NCBI GenBank assembly: GCA_947460165.1
Contig: CANHKH010000003.1
Coordinates: forward strand, 1-31,401
From: Comamonadaceae bacterium
GTDB lineage: Bacteria > Pseudomonadota > Gammaproteobacteria > Burkholderiales > Burkholderiaceae_C
Direction of reading: 5' to 3'
DNA length: 31,401 bases
Shown: in pieces, positions 15,664-23,017 of the stretch
How positions within the stretch are numbered: the stretch's first letter is position 1
Layout: every line of letters begins with the position of its first letter
Notes under the pieces: model-generated
What the model saw: the letters and a program-made list of their open reading frames with translations, nothing else
Database searches by the model: none
What the model was told of the DNA's origin: nothing
Position numbers and translations under genes: made by a program

Positions 15664-16392
15664 TCAGCGCGCGGGCAACTCGTCCTTGTCGGCAGCCGCC
15701 GAGCGGCGGGTGGCCAGCCAGCCACCACCGAGCACGACCGCGACGGCCACCACATAAGTGGCCCACTGGGCCGCCACTTTCATGGTCTGGCCTTCGGCCC
15801 AGGCGTTTTTGCCGCCGTAAAAGTCCACCAACAGAGGCTCGCTGACAATCATTTTGGCGGCGGTGAAGGCCAGCACGGCTGCACCCAGGTGAATGATGAT
15901 GGGAAAACGCTCCACCAGTTTGAGCACCACGGAGCTGCCAAACACGACGATCGGCACGCTGATGAGCAAACCAATGACCACCAGGTCAAACGCGCCATGG
16001 GCAGCACCGGCCACACCCAGCACGTTGTCCACGCCCATCAGGGCGTCGGCAATCACAATGGTTTTCATGGCGCCCCAAAAGGTGGTGACCACAGGTCCGT
16101 CATGCTCCTCACCGCCTTGGTCAGCCAGCAGTTTGTAGGCAATCCAGACCAGGCCCAGGCCACCGACCAGCATCAAGCCTGGTACTTTGAGCAGCCACAC
16201 CACGCCCACCGTCATGACGGTGCGCACCGCAATGGCACCCACCGTGCCCCAGATGATGGCTTTCTTTTGCAGGTCAGGCGGCAGATTGCGGGCAGCCAGG
16301 GCAATGACGATGGCGTTGTCGCCGGCCAACACCAGGTCAATCAAAATAATGGCCAGCAGGGCCGAAAACCAGGCGGATGAAAAAACTTCCAT
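15664..16392 (-). CDS. TerC-family integral membrane protein (putative Mn2+ exporter)
   Basis: Multi-spanning inner-membrane protein of the TerC/YjbE family; riboswitch-controlled members export or handle Mn2+. The 242-residue protein has about seven hydrophobic segments. Acidic residues lie in the helices in two repeated patterns typical of the family: LIDLVLAGDNAIVIAL (Asp19, Asp25-Asn26) and IVIADALMGVDNVLGVA (Asp116, Asp122-Asn123). The cytoplasmic loop around 90-100 is acidic (DQGGEEHDG). ATG 16392 is preceded by GGAG seven bases upstream. The long leader carries a yybP-ykoY manganese riboswitch, which strongly supports a manganese role over tellurite resistance. The small unknown protein lies downstream on the same strand. 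Confidence 0.9.
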   Translation of the reverse strand: MEVFSSAWFSALLAIILIDLVLAGDNAIVIALAARNLPPDLQKKAIIWGTVGAIAVRTVMTVGVVWLLKVPGLMLVGGLGLVWIAYKLLADQGGEEHDGPVVTTFWGAMKTIVIADALMGVDNVLGVAGAAHGAFDLVVIGLLISVPIVVFGSSVVLKLVERFPIIIHLGAAVLAFTAAKMIVSEPLLVDFYGGKNAWAEGQTMKVAAQWATYVVAVAVVLGGGWLATRRSAAADKDELPAR

Positions 16393-16399
16393 GATCGTT

Positions 16400-16469
16400 C
16401 TCCGATTCGATGTGTTGTGAACGCACAGCGCTCAAAAGCGCCCTCAGGCCAGCACAAGCGAGATCGGAG
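16400..16469 (-). promoter_or_regulatory. Shine-Dalgarno-sequestering helix (expression platform of the Mn riboswitch)
   Basis: On the minus strand CTCCGAT (16463-16469) is exactly complementary to ATCGGAG (16400-16406). The latter contains the GGAG ribosome-binding site seven bases before the TerC ATG. The enclosed loop holds a second small hairpin, GCGCT/AGCGC (16428-16441). This would block translation when formed, consistent with translational control by the upstream aptamer. Confidence 0.6.
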
Positions 16470-16486
16470 TGTCAGAAAGGACCATG

Positions 16487-16519
16487 CTTCGACCAAACCT
16501 GTGCAGGTTTTAATCGAAG
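16487..16519 (-). promoter_or_regulatory. Long hairpin between aptamer and Shine-Dalgarno helix
   Basis: The outer arms CTTCGA/TCGAAG (16514-16519 and 16487-16492) and inner arms AAACCTG/CAGGTTT (16495-16510) form a 6+7-bp hairpin with a small internal loop. There is no T-run after it, so it is probably a linker or switching element, not a terminator. Confidence 0.5.
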
Positions 16520-16554
16520 GTCTGGCTCGACCGCCTGGAGGGCGGCCCAACAAG

Positions 16555-16654
16555 CCGGAAGCGAAAGCTTCGTAATGACGACTTGCTGATCGGTCTGGCC
16601 GCAGCGCGCAATCAGCGCATGGCTGGCAAAGACCTGGGAGTTACTCCCCTTCGG
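16555..16654 (-). ncRNA. yybP-ykoY manganese riboswitch aptamer
   Basis: The minus strand contains the conserved aptamer core. First CCGAAGGGGAGTAACTCCC, with the invariant GGGGAGTA at 16642-16649. Then a distal stem GGTCT...AGACC (16630-16634 with 16592-16596). Then the second conserved loop GTCATTACGAAGC (TCATTACG at 16571-16578), followed by CTTCCGG, which can close P1 against CCGAAG. These are the two loops that dock to bind Mn2+ in this class. It sits 160 bases upstream of a TerC-family gene, the class's best-known partner. Covariance-model scoring would settle the exact ends. Confidence 0.87.
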
Positions 16655-16663
16655 AAAACATCT

Positions 16664-16692
16664 ATTTGACAACAAAACCTGGCGCCTTGCAA
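16664..16692 (-). promoter_or_regulatory. Candidate promoter for the riboswitch-terC transcript
   Basis: TTGCAA (16687-16692), 17 bases, TCAAAT (16664-16669) on the minus strand: four of six matches for each hexamer with ideal spacing. Transcription would begin just before the aptamer 5' end. Confidence 0.5.
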
Positions 16693-16768
16693 ACCATCTG
16701 GCCTAAATTGAGCTGGCAGCCCCATAATTTGCACCCCGCCGCCTTGAGCTCACCACCCTACGGACACC

Positions 16769-17218
16769 GTGTCCCGCATCCACATCACCGACATCGAAGC
16801 CGCCATCAACCATTGGCGCGAGAAAAAGCCCTCCCCGGACGGCGTCACCCTGGCGCCTGAGCTGCGTGCGCTGGCCGAGGTGTATGCCCTGCTGGTGTAT
16901 TACCACGAGGAAGAAGCGGACGAAGCGAGTTTTCCGGTCCAGGCTTTGGCAGCTTGGCGCGGCTGGTACGACACCACGCCAGACACGCCCTGCATTGCCA
17001 TTTGCTCGACCAGCCAAGGCGACGACCACTGCAAGGGTTGCGGCCGCAGTTTCGAAGAGGTTCAGCGCTGGCCAGAAATGAGCCCCGGGGCCAAGCGCGC
17101 CACCTGGCGGCGCATCACCCTGGAAAGCACGTCTTGGCGCTTTGGCCGCTATGCAGACCGGGCGGTAGAAAAGCGCTTGTCCTTCAAGCCCGCATCCGAG
17201 ACGCAAGCGGGCCCATGA
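16769..17218 (+). CDS. DUF3717-DUF1289 domain protein
   Basis: 149 residues. The N-terminal part, ITDIEAAINHWREKKPSPDG to about residue 50, matches the DUF3717 pattern. The second part has the DUF1289 pattern with Cys75, Cys79, Cys88 and Cys91 (PCIAICS and HCKGCGR), spaced as a likely metal-binding cluster, followed by EEVQRWPEMSPGAKRATWRRI. No function is established for either domain; a zinc or iron-sulfur ligand role is inferred only from the cysteines. Start GTG at 16769; no strong Shine-Dalgarno. Divergent from terC, convergent on purB with 33 bases between stops. Both domains also occur as separate small proteins, so the fusion is a mild oddity. Confidence 0.85.
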   Translation: MSRIHITDIEAAINHWREKKPSPDGVTLAPELRALAEVYALLVYYHEEEADEASFPVQALAAWRGWYDTTPDTPCIAICSTSQGDDHCKGCGRSFEEVQRWPEMSPGAKRATWRRITLESTSWRFGRYADRAVEKRLSFKPASETQAGP

Positions 17219-17251
17219 ACCGAGCCGGTGGGCGCAGCCAGCTTGCCGCGC

Positions 17252-18631
17252 TCAGACGCGGCGGGCCAACTCCACCGCCTTGCCCACGTAGCTGCTGGGC
17301 GTCATGGCCAACAAGCGCGCTTTTTCGGCCTCTGGGATGTCCAGGCTGCGAATGAGCCCGTGCAAGGCCTCAGGGGTGACGGTTTTGCCACGCGTGACTT
17401 CTTTGAGCTGCTCATAAGCGCCTTGCACGCCGTAGCGGCGCATCACGGTCTGTATGGGCTCGGCCAGCACCTCCCAAGCGGCGTTCAGGTCCTCGTCCAG
17501 GGCCTCCTGGTTGAGCTCGAGCTTGCCCAAGCCCACACTGAGCGAGCGCCAAGCCAGCACGGTGTAGCCAAAGGCCACGCCGATGTTGCGCAGCACGGTG
17601 GAGTCGGTGAGGTCGCGCTGCCAGCGGCTGATGGGCAGCTTTTCGCTCAGGTGCTTGAGCAAGGCGTTGGCCAGGCCCAGATTGCCCTCGGCGTTCTCAA
17701 AATCAATGGGGTTGACCTTGTGCGGCATGGTCGAGGAGCCAATTTCGCCCTCCTTCAAACGCTGCTTGAAGTAGCCCAGGCTCACATAGCCCCAGATGTC
17801 GCGCGACAAATCAATCAAGATGGTGTTGCTGCGGGCCACGGCGTCAAAGAGCTCGGCCATGTAGTCGTGGGGCTCAATTTGGATGCTGTAGGGCTGAAAG
17901 TTCAAACCCAGGCCCTGTGGCTCGGGCGCCTCAATCACGCGGCGGCTGAAAGCCTCCCAGTCAAATTCAGGCCAGGCCGCCAAATGGGCGTTGTAGTTGC
18001 CCACCGCGCCATTCATCTTGCCCATGAGCTCAACGCCGGCGATTTTTTGCCGAGCCTGGGCCAAGCGCATGACCACGTTGCCGATTTCTTTGCCCACGGT
18101 GGTGGGGCTGGCGGTTTGGCCGTGGGTGCGGCTGAGCATGGAGACAGCCGCATGCTGGTGGGCCATGCTGCGCAGCGTGGCAATCACGCTGTCCAAGGCG
18201 GGCAACAGCACCTGCTCGCGGCTGCTTTTGAGCTGCAGCGCATGGCTGGTGTTGTTGATGTCCTCGCTGGTGCAGGCAAAGTGCACAAACTCGGCGGCGG
18301 ACTGCAGCTCTGGCCTGGCCTCGAACTTGGACTTGATCCAGTACTCCACGGCCTTGACGTCGTGGTTGGTGATTTTTTCAATGGCCTTGATGGCCAGGGC
18401 ATCGGCCTCAGAGAAATGGCTCACCAAGCCTTGAAGATAGCTGCGTGCCCCGCTGGACAAGGGCTTGAACTCGGCAAAGCCGGCGTCAGACAAAGCCACA
18501 AACCAGGCCACCTCCACCTGCACCCGGCGGTGCATATAGCCCTGCTCAGACATAAGCGGGCGCAGATCTTCAAGCTTGGAGGCATAACGACCATCCAGCG
18601 GCGACAAGGCGTTGACGTTGTTCAAACTCAT
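17252..18631 (-). CDS. purB: Adenylosuccinate lyase
   Basis: Cleaves SAICAR to AICAR and adenylosuccinate to AMP, both releasing fumarate, in purine synthesis. The 459 residues match the E. coli PurB length (456). Superfamily signatures are TSEDINN (121-127), RTHGQTASPTT (168-178, with the catalytic His170) and the flexible signature loop GSSTMPHKVNP (298-308). The N-terminus LSPLDGRYASKLEDLRPLMSE is the typical PurB opening. ATG 18631 was chosen over an upstream in-frame start at 18691 that would add a non-homologous proline-rich leader. Convergent with the DUF3717-DUF1289 gene, divergent from the GST-like gene. Confidence 0.97.
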   Translation of the reverse strand: MSLNNVNALSPLDGRYASKLEDLRPLMSEQGYMHRRVQVEVAWFVALSDAGFAEFKPLSSGARSYLQGLVSHFSEADALAIKAIEKITNHDVKAVEYWIKSKFEARPELQSAAEFVHFACTSEDINNTSHALQLKSSREQVLLPALDSVIATLRSMAHQHAAVSMLSRTHGQTASPTTVGKEIGNVVMRLAQARQKIAGVELMGKMNGAVGNYNAHLAAWPEFDWEAFSRRVIEAPEPQGLGLNFQPYSIQIEPHDYMAELFDAVARSNTILIDLSRDIWGYVSLGYFKQRLKEGEIGSSTMPHKVNPIDFENAEGNLGLANALLKHLSEKLPISRWQRDLTDSTVLRNIGVAFGYTVLAWRSLSVGLGKLELNQEALDEDLNAAWEVLAEPIQTVMRRYGVQGAYEQLKEVTRGKTVTPEALHGLIRSLDIPEAEKARLLAMTPSSYVGKAVELARRV

Positions 18632-18701
18632 GGCCCCAATTGTAGGTCTGGGCTTGGGGCGCGAGTCGGGCGCAAGCCCAGGAAGCGCCATAGCGAATCG
18701 A

Positions 18702-18707
18702 TAGAAT
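18702..18707 (+). promoter_or_regulatory. Candidate -10 element for the GST-like gene
   Basis: TAGAAT (five of six matches), 38-43 bases before the start codon in the 114-base purB/GST divergent gap; no clear -35. Confidence 0.3.
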
Positions 18708-18745
18708 AATCACATTTTCTTGCAACGCCTTTTTATCCCCTACCC

Positions 18746-19360
18746 ATGAAACTCATTGGCTCCGAAACCAGCCCCTATGTGCGCAAAGTGCGCATCGTGA
18801 TGGCCGAGAAAAAACTGGATTACCAATTCGTGCTGGAAGACGTGTGGTCGGCAGACACCACCATGGCCCAGGCCAATCCGCTGGGCAAGGTGCCTTGCTT
18901 GGTGATGGAGGGGGGTGAGGCCGTGTTCGATTCGCGGGTGATCGTGGAGTACCTGGACACGCTGTCGCCGGTGGGCAAGCTGATCCCGAGCTCTGGCCGC
19001 GAGCGCGCCGAGGTCAAAACCTGGGAGGCCTTGTCCGACGGCCTGCTTGACGCCTGCGTGCTGGCCCGCATGGAAGCCACTTGGTCGGGCCGCGCCGACA
19101 TCGAGCGCAGCCAAGCCTGGATAGACCGGCAAATGTCCAAGGTGCATCTGGTGCTCAAGGCCATGTCCACGGGCTTGGCCGACAAGCCCTTTTGCAGCGG
19201 CGTGCATTTCAGCCTGTCGGACGTGGCCGTGGGCTGCGCCTTGGGCTACTTGGACCTGCGCTTTGCCCACATCGACTGGCGCGCCGCGCACGCCAACTTG
19301 GCCAAGCTGCAAGACAAGCTGATGGCCAGGGCCAGTTTTGTGGAATCGCTGCCGCGCTGA
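18746..19360 (+). CDS. Glutathione S-transferase family protein
   Basis: 204-residue cytosolic protein with an N-terminal thioredoxin-like domain and a C-terminal all-helical domain. The glutathione-site region has MKLIGSETSPYVRKVRI (1-17), the cis-proline segment NPLGKVPCL (44-52) and the glutathione gamma-glutamyl contact FDSRVIVEYL (61-70). The C-terminal helix has LSDVAVGCALGYLDLRF. The N-terminal SPYVRKVR resembles the YibF-like and beta-type enzymes that use Ser or Cys; Ser9 is the likely catalytic position (inference). Substrate unknown. The stop is separated by one base from that of the convergent NTF2-like gene. Confidence 0.9.
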   Translation: MKLIGSETSPYVRKVRIVMAEKKLDYQFVLEDVWSADTTMAQANPLGKVPCLVMEGGEAVFDSRVIVEYLDTLSPVGKLIPSSGRERAEVKTWEALSDGLLDACVLARMEATWSGRADIERSQAWIDRQMSKVHLVLKAMSTGLADKPFCSGVHFSLSDVAVGCALGYLDLRFAHIDWRAAHANLAKLQDKLMARASFVESLPR

Positions 19361-19361
19361 T

Positions 19362-19811
19362 TCAACGATTGGCTTGGCGCTTGAGCCAGCGCATCAAGGC
19401 GCCCACACCGGGCAGCTTTTCATAAAGCTCCTCGGCCGCGTCCCAATAGTCGCGGTGAAACACCACTTGGCCGGCGTCATCGAATCGCAGGTGCGAGGTG
19501 CCGCGCACGGTTTGCCAAGTGACGCGGTCAAAGCGCTTGAAGCGAAAGCGAAAATCCCAGACCAAAAAGCATTCCTGGCCCTGCGCCACGCGCCCGGTCA
19601 CGATGAAATGCGGCTGATCCAGCGCCTCGAACATGTGCGCAAAAATGCGCTCCATCGCGGCCACGCCTTGGACCTCGTTGAAAGGGTCTTTGAAAAAGGT
19701 CTCGGCGGCATAAAAGTCTTTGAGCCTGGCCACATCGGCGCGCTGGAGTTGCTCAAAAAACTGCACCAAGGCATCGATGGCGCTGTCCAGGTGGGGCTGT
19801 GTCGGGCTCAT
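19362..19811 (-). CDS. NTF2-like (SnoaL/ketosteroid-isomerase-fold) protein
   Basis: 149-residue small protein with the cone-shaped NTF2 fold pattern: helix LDSAIDALVQFFEQLQRADVARLKDFYAAETFFKDPFNEVQG, then helix AAMERIFAHMFEALDQPHF, then strands IVTGRVAQGQECFLVWDFRFRF, GTSHLRFDDAGQVVFHRDYWD. Such proteins bind or isomerise small hydrophobic compounds; the substrate is unknown. The ATG at 19811 overlaps the SDR stop by 4 bases, so it is the last gene of the eight-gene minus-strand operon that also carries Cfa, DUF1365 and the FAD oxidoreductase. A longer frame start at 19868 lies inside the SDR gene and was rejected. Confidence 0.88.
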   Translation of the reverse strand: MSPTQPHLDSAIDALVQFFEQLQRADVARLKDFYAAETFFKDPFNEVQGVAAMERIFAHMFEALDQPHFIVTGRVAQGQECFLVWDFRFRFKRFDRVTWQTVRGTSHLRFDDAGQVVFHRDYWDAAEELYEKLPGVGALMRWLKRQANR

Positions 19812-20584
19812 GTGCGTTCCTTGACCATGCGCTTGACCAGCGGCAAATAAAGCGCATACGGCAGCCACTGCAACACCTTCATGGCCAAGGTGAAGCGGCG
19901 CGGAAAATGAATTTCAAAGCGGCCGCGCGCCCAGCCCTGCACGATCTCATGGGCGGCCTGCTCGGCCGTGATGAGCGCGGGCATCGCAAATTGGTTTTGC
20001 GCGGTCAGGCCGGTTTGCACAAAGCCCGGGTTGATCAGGCTCACCCCCACACCCCTGGGGCTCAGGTCGGCGTACAAGGTTTCGGCCAGGTTGATCAGGG
20101 CCGCTTTGGTGGGGCCGTAAGCCAGGCTGTTGGGCAAGCCCCGAAAGCCGGCCACGCTGGAGATCAGGCTGATGTGGCCGCGGCGCTGCTGCAAAAAATG
20201 CGGCAGCACCGCATCGAGCATATAAAGTGCGCCCAGGTAATTGATGTTCTGGTGCTTGAGCATCTCAGCCAAGTCAAAGTCGAACGCCCGCTGGGCCTTG
20301 TAGTGACCGGCGCAGTAAGCCACCAGGTCCAGGCCCCCGCTGGCCATGAGTTGACCGGCCGCCTCGCGCAGCGCCTGAGGATCGGTGGCGTCCAGCGGCA
20401 AGGCCACGGCGCCGGGGTGGGCTTGCACAAACTCGGCCAAAGCCCCGGCCTGGCGGGCAGAGACCGCGACCCGCGCCCCCCGGGCATGCAGGGCCTGGGC
20501 GGTGGCCAGGCCAATGCCGCTGGACGCACCTATGAGCCAAGCCGTTTTGCCGGTCCAGTCGCGCAGGGTGGGGTTGTGTGACAT
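19808..20584 (-). CDS. Short-chain dehydrogenase/reductase
   Basis: 258-residue NAD(P)H-dependent oxidoreductase. It has the Rossmann motif GASSGIG (19-25), AYCAGHY (89-95, in place of the usual NNAG), the catalytic serine region ISSVAGF (141-147) and YGPTK (Tyr156, Lys160). The C-terminus (FPRRFTLAMKVLQWLPYALYLPLVKRMVKER) is basic and hydrophobic, suggesting membrane association, as in some lipid-acting SDRs. Substrate unknown. It follows the DUF3833 gene by 14 bases and overlaps the NTF2-like gene by 4. SDR, NTF2-like and DUF3833 genes beside cfa is a recurring grouping in proteobacteria. Confidence 0.92.
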   Translation of the reverse strand: MSHNPTLRDWTGKTAWLIGASSGIGLATAQALHARGARVAVSARQAGALAEFVQAHPGAVALPLDATDPQALREAAGQLMASGGLDLVAYCAGHYKAQRAFDFDLAEMLKHQNINYLGALYMLDAVLPHFLQQRRGHISLISSVAGFRGLPNSLAYGPTKAALINLAETLYADLSPRGVGVSLINPGFVQTGLTAQNQFAMPALITAEQAAHEIVQGWARGRFEIHFPRRFTLAMKVLQWLPYALYLPLVKRMVKERT

Positions 20585-20598
20585 GAAAAGGGCGGGCC

Positions 20599-21171
20599 TC
20601 AGCGCTTGACAAACGACAGGGTGACCTCACCCAAGCGCACGCCAAACTTGCTCATGACGGCTTTGTTGAGCATCACGCGCTGGTCCATGAGGTACATCCA
20701 GTCGTCGAACTGAACCTCGAAGGTGCGGCCATCCACCGGCAGGCGCAAGGTGTATCCAAAGCGAAAGGCGTTGCCGCTTTCCTCACCCAGGGCCTGGCCC
20801 TCCACGTCGGCGGCAGTGCCTACATAACGGCCTTCGCCGGTGCGCTTGAGCGTCCACACGCGCCTGTCGCGGGTGCCGTCGGAGTAGGTGAATTCTTCGT
20901 CCAACACGCCGGTTTCTTGGCCTGCCGGGCCGCTCCAGCTGCAGGTCATGAGCACCGTGAAGCGCTTGACCACCTTGCCCGAACGGTCGGTGAACACGCC
21001 GTAAGCGTCCAAGGTGCCGTTGAAATACTGGCGCAAGTCCAGCTTGGGTTGTTCGCGGGCGTAGTCGCTGGCCTGGGGCCCTGCACAGCCGCTCAAGCCC
21101 ACGGCCAGACCCACGGACAACAGCACGGCGGCCAAGCCGGTGCGGGCGCGTTTGGATGAAAGAAAGCTCAT
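20599..21171 (-). CDS. DUF3833 family lipoprotein
   Basis: 190 residues with a lipoprotein signal peptide (AAVLLSVGLAVGLSGCAG; lipobox LSGC, lipidated Cys29). The mature part shows the DUF3833 pattern: LDLRQYFNGTLDAYGVFTDRSGKVVKRF, then DEEFTYSDGTRDRRVWTL, GTAADVEGQALGEESGNAFRFGYTLRLPVDG, and a C-terminal DDWMYLMDQRVMLNKAVMSKFGVRLGEVTLSF. The fold looks like a lipocalin-type beta barrel, so binding of a lipid is plausible but unproven. The ATG overlaps the MFS transporter stop by 4 bases; the longer frame upstream is read-through of the MFS gene. The SDR gene follows after 14 bases. Confidence 0.9.
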   Translation of the reverse strand: MSFLSSKRARTGLAAVLLSVGLAVGLSGCAGPQASDYAREQPKLDLRQYFNGTLDAYGVFTDRSGKVVKRFTVLMTCSWSGPAGQETGVLDEEFTYSDGTRDRRVWTLKRTGEGRYVGTAADVEGQALGEESGNAFRFGYTLRLPVDGRTFEVQFDDWMYLMDQRVMLNKAVMSKFGVRLGEVTLSFVKR

Positions 21172-22460
21172 GGGTGTGTGTCCTGCGTGTGTGGGGCCAA
21201 GCCCCGAGGGTATCGAATGATCCAGGTGTAGAGCGCGGCCGCTGCTGCGAGCTTGAGCACGCAGGGCAAGAGGCAGTACGCCACCACCAAGGCCTGCAAG
21301 CCTTGTGCATCGCGGGCACCGGGCGCGTAGCCAAAAACCTCCAACAGCGGCAAGGCCAAGCCTGCAGCCAGCGCCAAATTGAGCTTGGTGGCGAAATTCC
21401 ACCAGCCAAAGTAGCTGCCCGCAGGGCGCTCACCCGGCTGCGACTGGATGAGCCCGGCCAGCATGGCGCCGGGCAGCGCCAGGTCGGCGCCCAAGGCCAA
21501 GCCCGACAAGGCGCACACAGCCACAAAAGCATGTGCATCACCCGCCCCCAAACGGCTGGCCCACACAAACACGGCCACCGCCAGCAGCATGCCGATCAAC
21601 CAGCTGCGCGCCAAGCCCAAGCGCTTGACCAGTGCCAGCCACAGCGGGATGGACAGGGCTGCGCACAAAAAATAGCTGCCCAAAAACAGCGGCTCCATGG
21701 CCGGCGGGGCTTGCAGTCTGTCTTGCACGAAAAAAAGCACCAGCGTGGCCGGCACCGCACTGGCCACGCCGTTGAGCATGAACACACCCAAGAGCTTTTG
21801 AAAAGCGCGCTGGCGCAGCGGCGCCCACAGCGGCAGCTTGTCGGTCTGGCTTGGCGGCACATCGGGTGCCAGGCTGCGGCGCCAAGCCAGCCAGCCCAGG
21901 GCCAGCAAGGCCACAAACACCGCCAAGGCCAAGGGCAGACCCAGCAGCGAAGGCAGCACCGAGGCGGTGAGCACACCCACCAAGCCCAGCGCCTCGCGCC
22001 CACCCGTGATGCGGCTGCGCTCAGCTTGCGTGCCACCCAGCAGCGCGCCCCAGGCCTGGTGCAAGATGCTCAACAGGCTGTAACCCAGGTAGGTCACTAA
22101 AAGCATGGCGGCGGCCCAGATCAGCAGGGCCTGGGCATCGGGCGCGCTCAAAAAGCGGTCGGGGGAAAACAGCAAGACCAAGCCCGTGGCCAACAACACC
22201 GCCGCCAGCGCCGCCACACCCAGCACGGCCTTCGGCGAGCGAGCCAGCAGCTTGTCGCTCCAGCGGCCCAGCAGGGGATCGACCAGCGCGTCAGCCAGTC
22301 GGGCCCCCAAGAGCACGGCACCCAAGGCCGCCAGCGGCACGCCAAATTCACGCGCATAGTGGTTGGGCAAAATCACATACAAGGGCAGGGCCGCAAAGGC
22401 CAGCGGCAAGCCCAGCAAGCCATAAGCCAAGACATTGCGCCAAGCAAAAATGGGGTTCAC
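21168..22460 (-). CDS. MFS transporter, MelB/GPH-like (MFS_2)
   Basis: 430-residue inner-membrane protein with about 12 hydrophobic helices. The first cytoplasmic loop motif is DPLLGRWSDK (61-70), characteristic of the GPH/MelB branch, whose known members carry sugars with cations and, in animals (MFSD2A), lysolipids. The GTG start at 22460 overlaps the stop of the chalcone-isomerase-like gene by 4 bases (GTGA). A longer frame to 22517 would overlap that gene by 60 bases and is less likely. Position inside a lipid-modification operon suggests that the cargo is lipid-related, but nothing in the sequence fixes it. Confidence 0.9.
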   Translation of the reverse strand: MNPIFAWRNVLAYGLLGLPLAFAALPLYVILPNHYAREFGVPLAALGAVLLGARLADALVDPLLGRWSDKLLARSPKAVLGVAALAAVLLATGLVLLFSPDRFLSAPDAQALLIWAAAMLLVTYLGYSLLSILHQAWGALLGGTQAERSRITGGREALGLVGVLTASVLPSLLGLPLALAVFVALLALGWLAWRRSLAPDVPPSQTDKLPLWAPLRQRAFQKLLGVFMLNGVASAVPATLVLFFVQDRLQAPPAMEPLFLGSYFLCAALSIPLWLALVKRLGLARSWLIGMLLAVAVFVWASRLGAGDAHAFVAVCALSGLALGADLALPGAMLAGLIQSQPGERPAGSYFGWWNFATKLNLALAAGLALPLLEVFGYAPGARDAQGLQALVVAYCLLPCVLKLAAAAALYTWIIRYPRGLAPHTQDTHP

Positions 22461-23014
22461 GGCGAGCCCAGCAAGGCCTGTCGCAGCGCCGGCTCGGAGC
22501 TGCGGGGCGACAGCCAAATGCCAAAAAACAAGCGGGCAAATTCAGCATCGCGGATGTCGCCACGCAACTGTCCGTTGAACCAAAAGGCCGCGCCCTGGCC
22601 GGGCTGCTGCAGGCCCAGCAAGCGGTCGCCTTTTTTCACGTTGGGAAAAATGCGGCGCATTTCTTCGAGCCAGCGCTTGTCTTGCTCGGCAGACAGAGGC
22701 GCCAGACGTCGCATTTCTTTGAGCGACTGCTCGGCAATGTCTTGCGCCACAAAGTCGCGCAGGTAGCGCAGCTCCAGGGCCAGGGGGTGGGTCTCAAAAC
22801 CAGTGGCGCTAAAGCCTGGCTGAACCCACAGGCCCGCGTCATACACCTCAAAGCCCCACACCCTAAAGCGCATTTGTCCGGCCAGCCGGGCGCCGGGCAG
22901 GGCCTGGGCCAACTCGACAGGGGCAGCTTGCGCCCACACCCCGCCTCCGCACAAGAGCACAGGGCTCAGGGCCAGCCATGAGCGGCGTGACAGCGGGGCG
23001 CAGTGAGGGTTCAT
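22457..23014 (-). CDS. Chalcone-isomerase-like exported protein (Chalcone_3 type)
   Basis: 185 residues with a cleavable signal peptide (SRRSWLALSPVLLCGGGVWAQA, cut likely near AQA-AP), hence periplasmic. The mature domain matches the bacterial chalcone-isomerase-like pattern: MRFRVWGFEVYDAGLWV, ALELRYLRDFVAQDIAEQSLKEMRRL, DRLLGLQQPGQGAAFWFNGQLRGDIRDAEFARLFFGIWLSP. Plant relatives without catalytic residues bind fatty acids, so lipid binding is a reasonable guess given its place right after the Cfa-like methyltransferase gene (3 bases between). True flavonoid chemistry is not expected here. Confidence 0.87.
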   Translation of the reverse strand: MNPHCAPLSRRSWLALSPVLLCGGGVWAQAAPVELAQALPGARLAGQMRFRVWGFEVYDAGLWVQPGFSATGFETHPLALELRYLRDFVAQDIAEQSLKEMRRLAPLSAEQDKRWLEEMRRIFPNVKKGDRLLGLQQPGQGAAFWFNGQLRGDIRDAEFARLFFGIWLSPRSSEPALRQALLGSP

Positions 23015-23017
23015 GCA

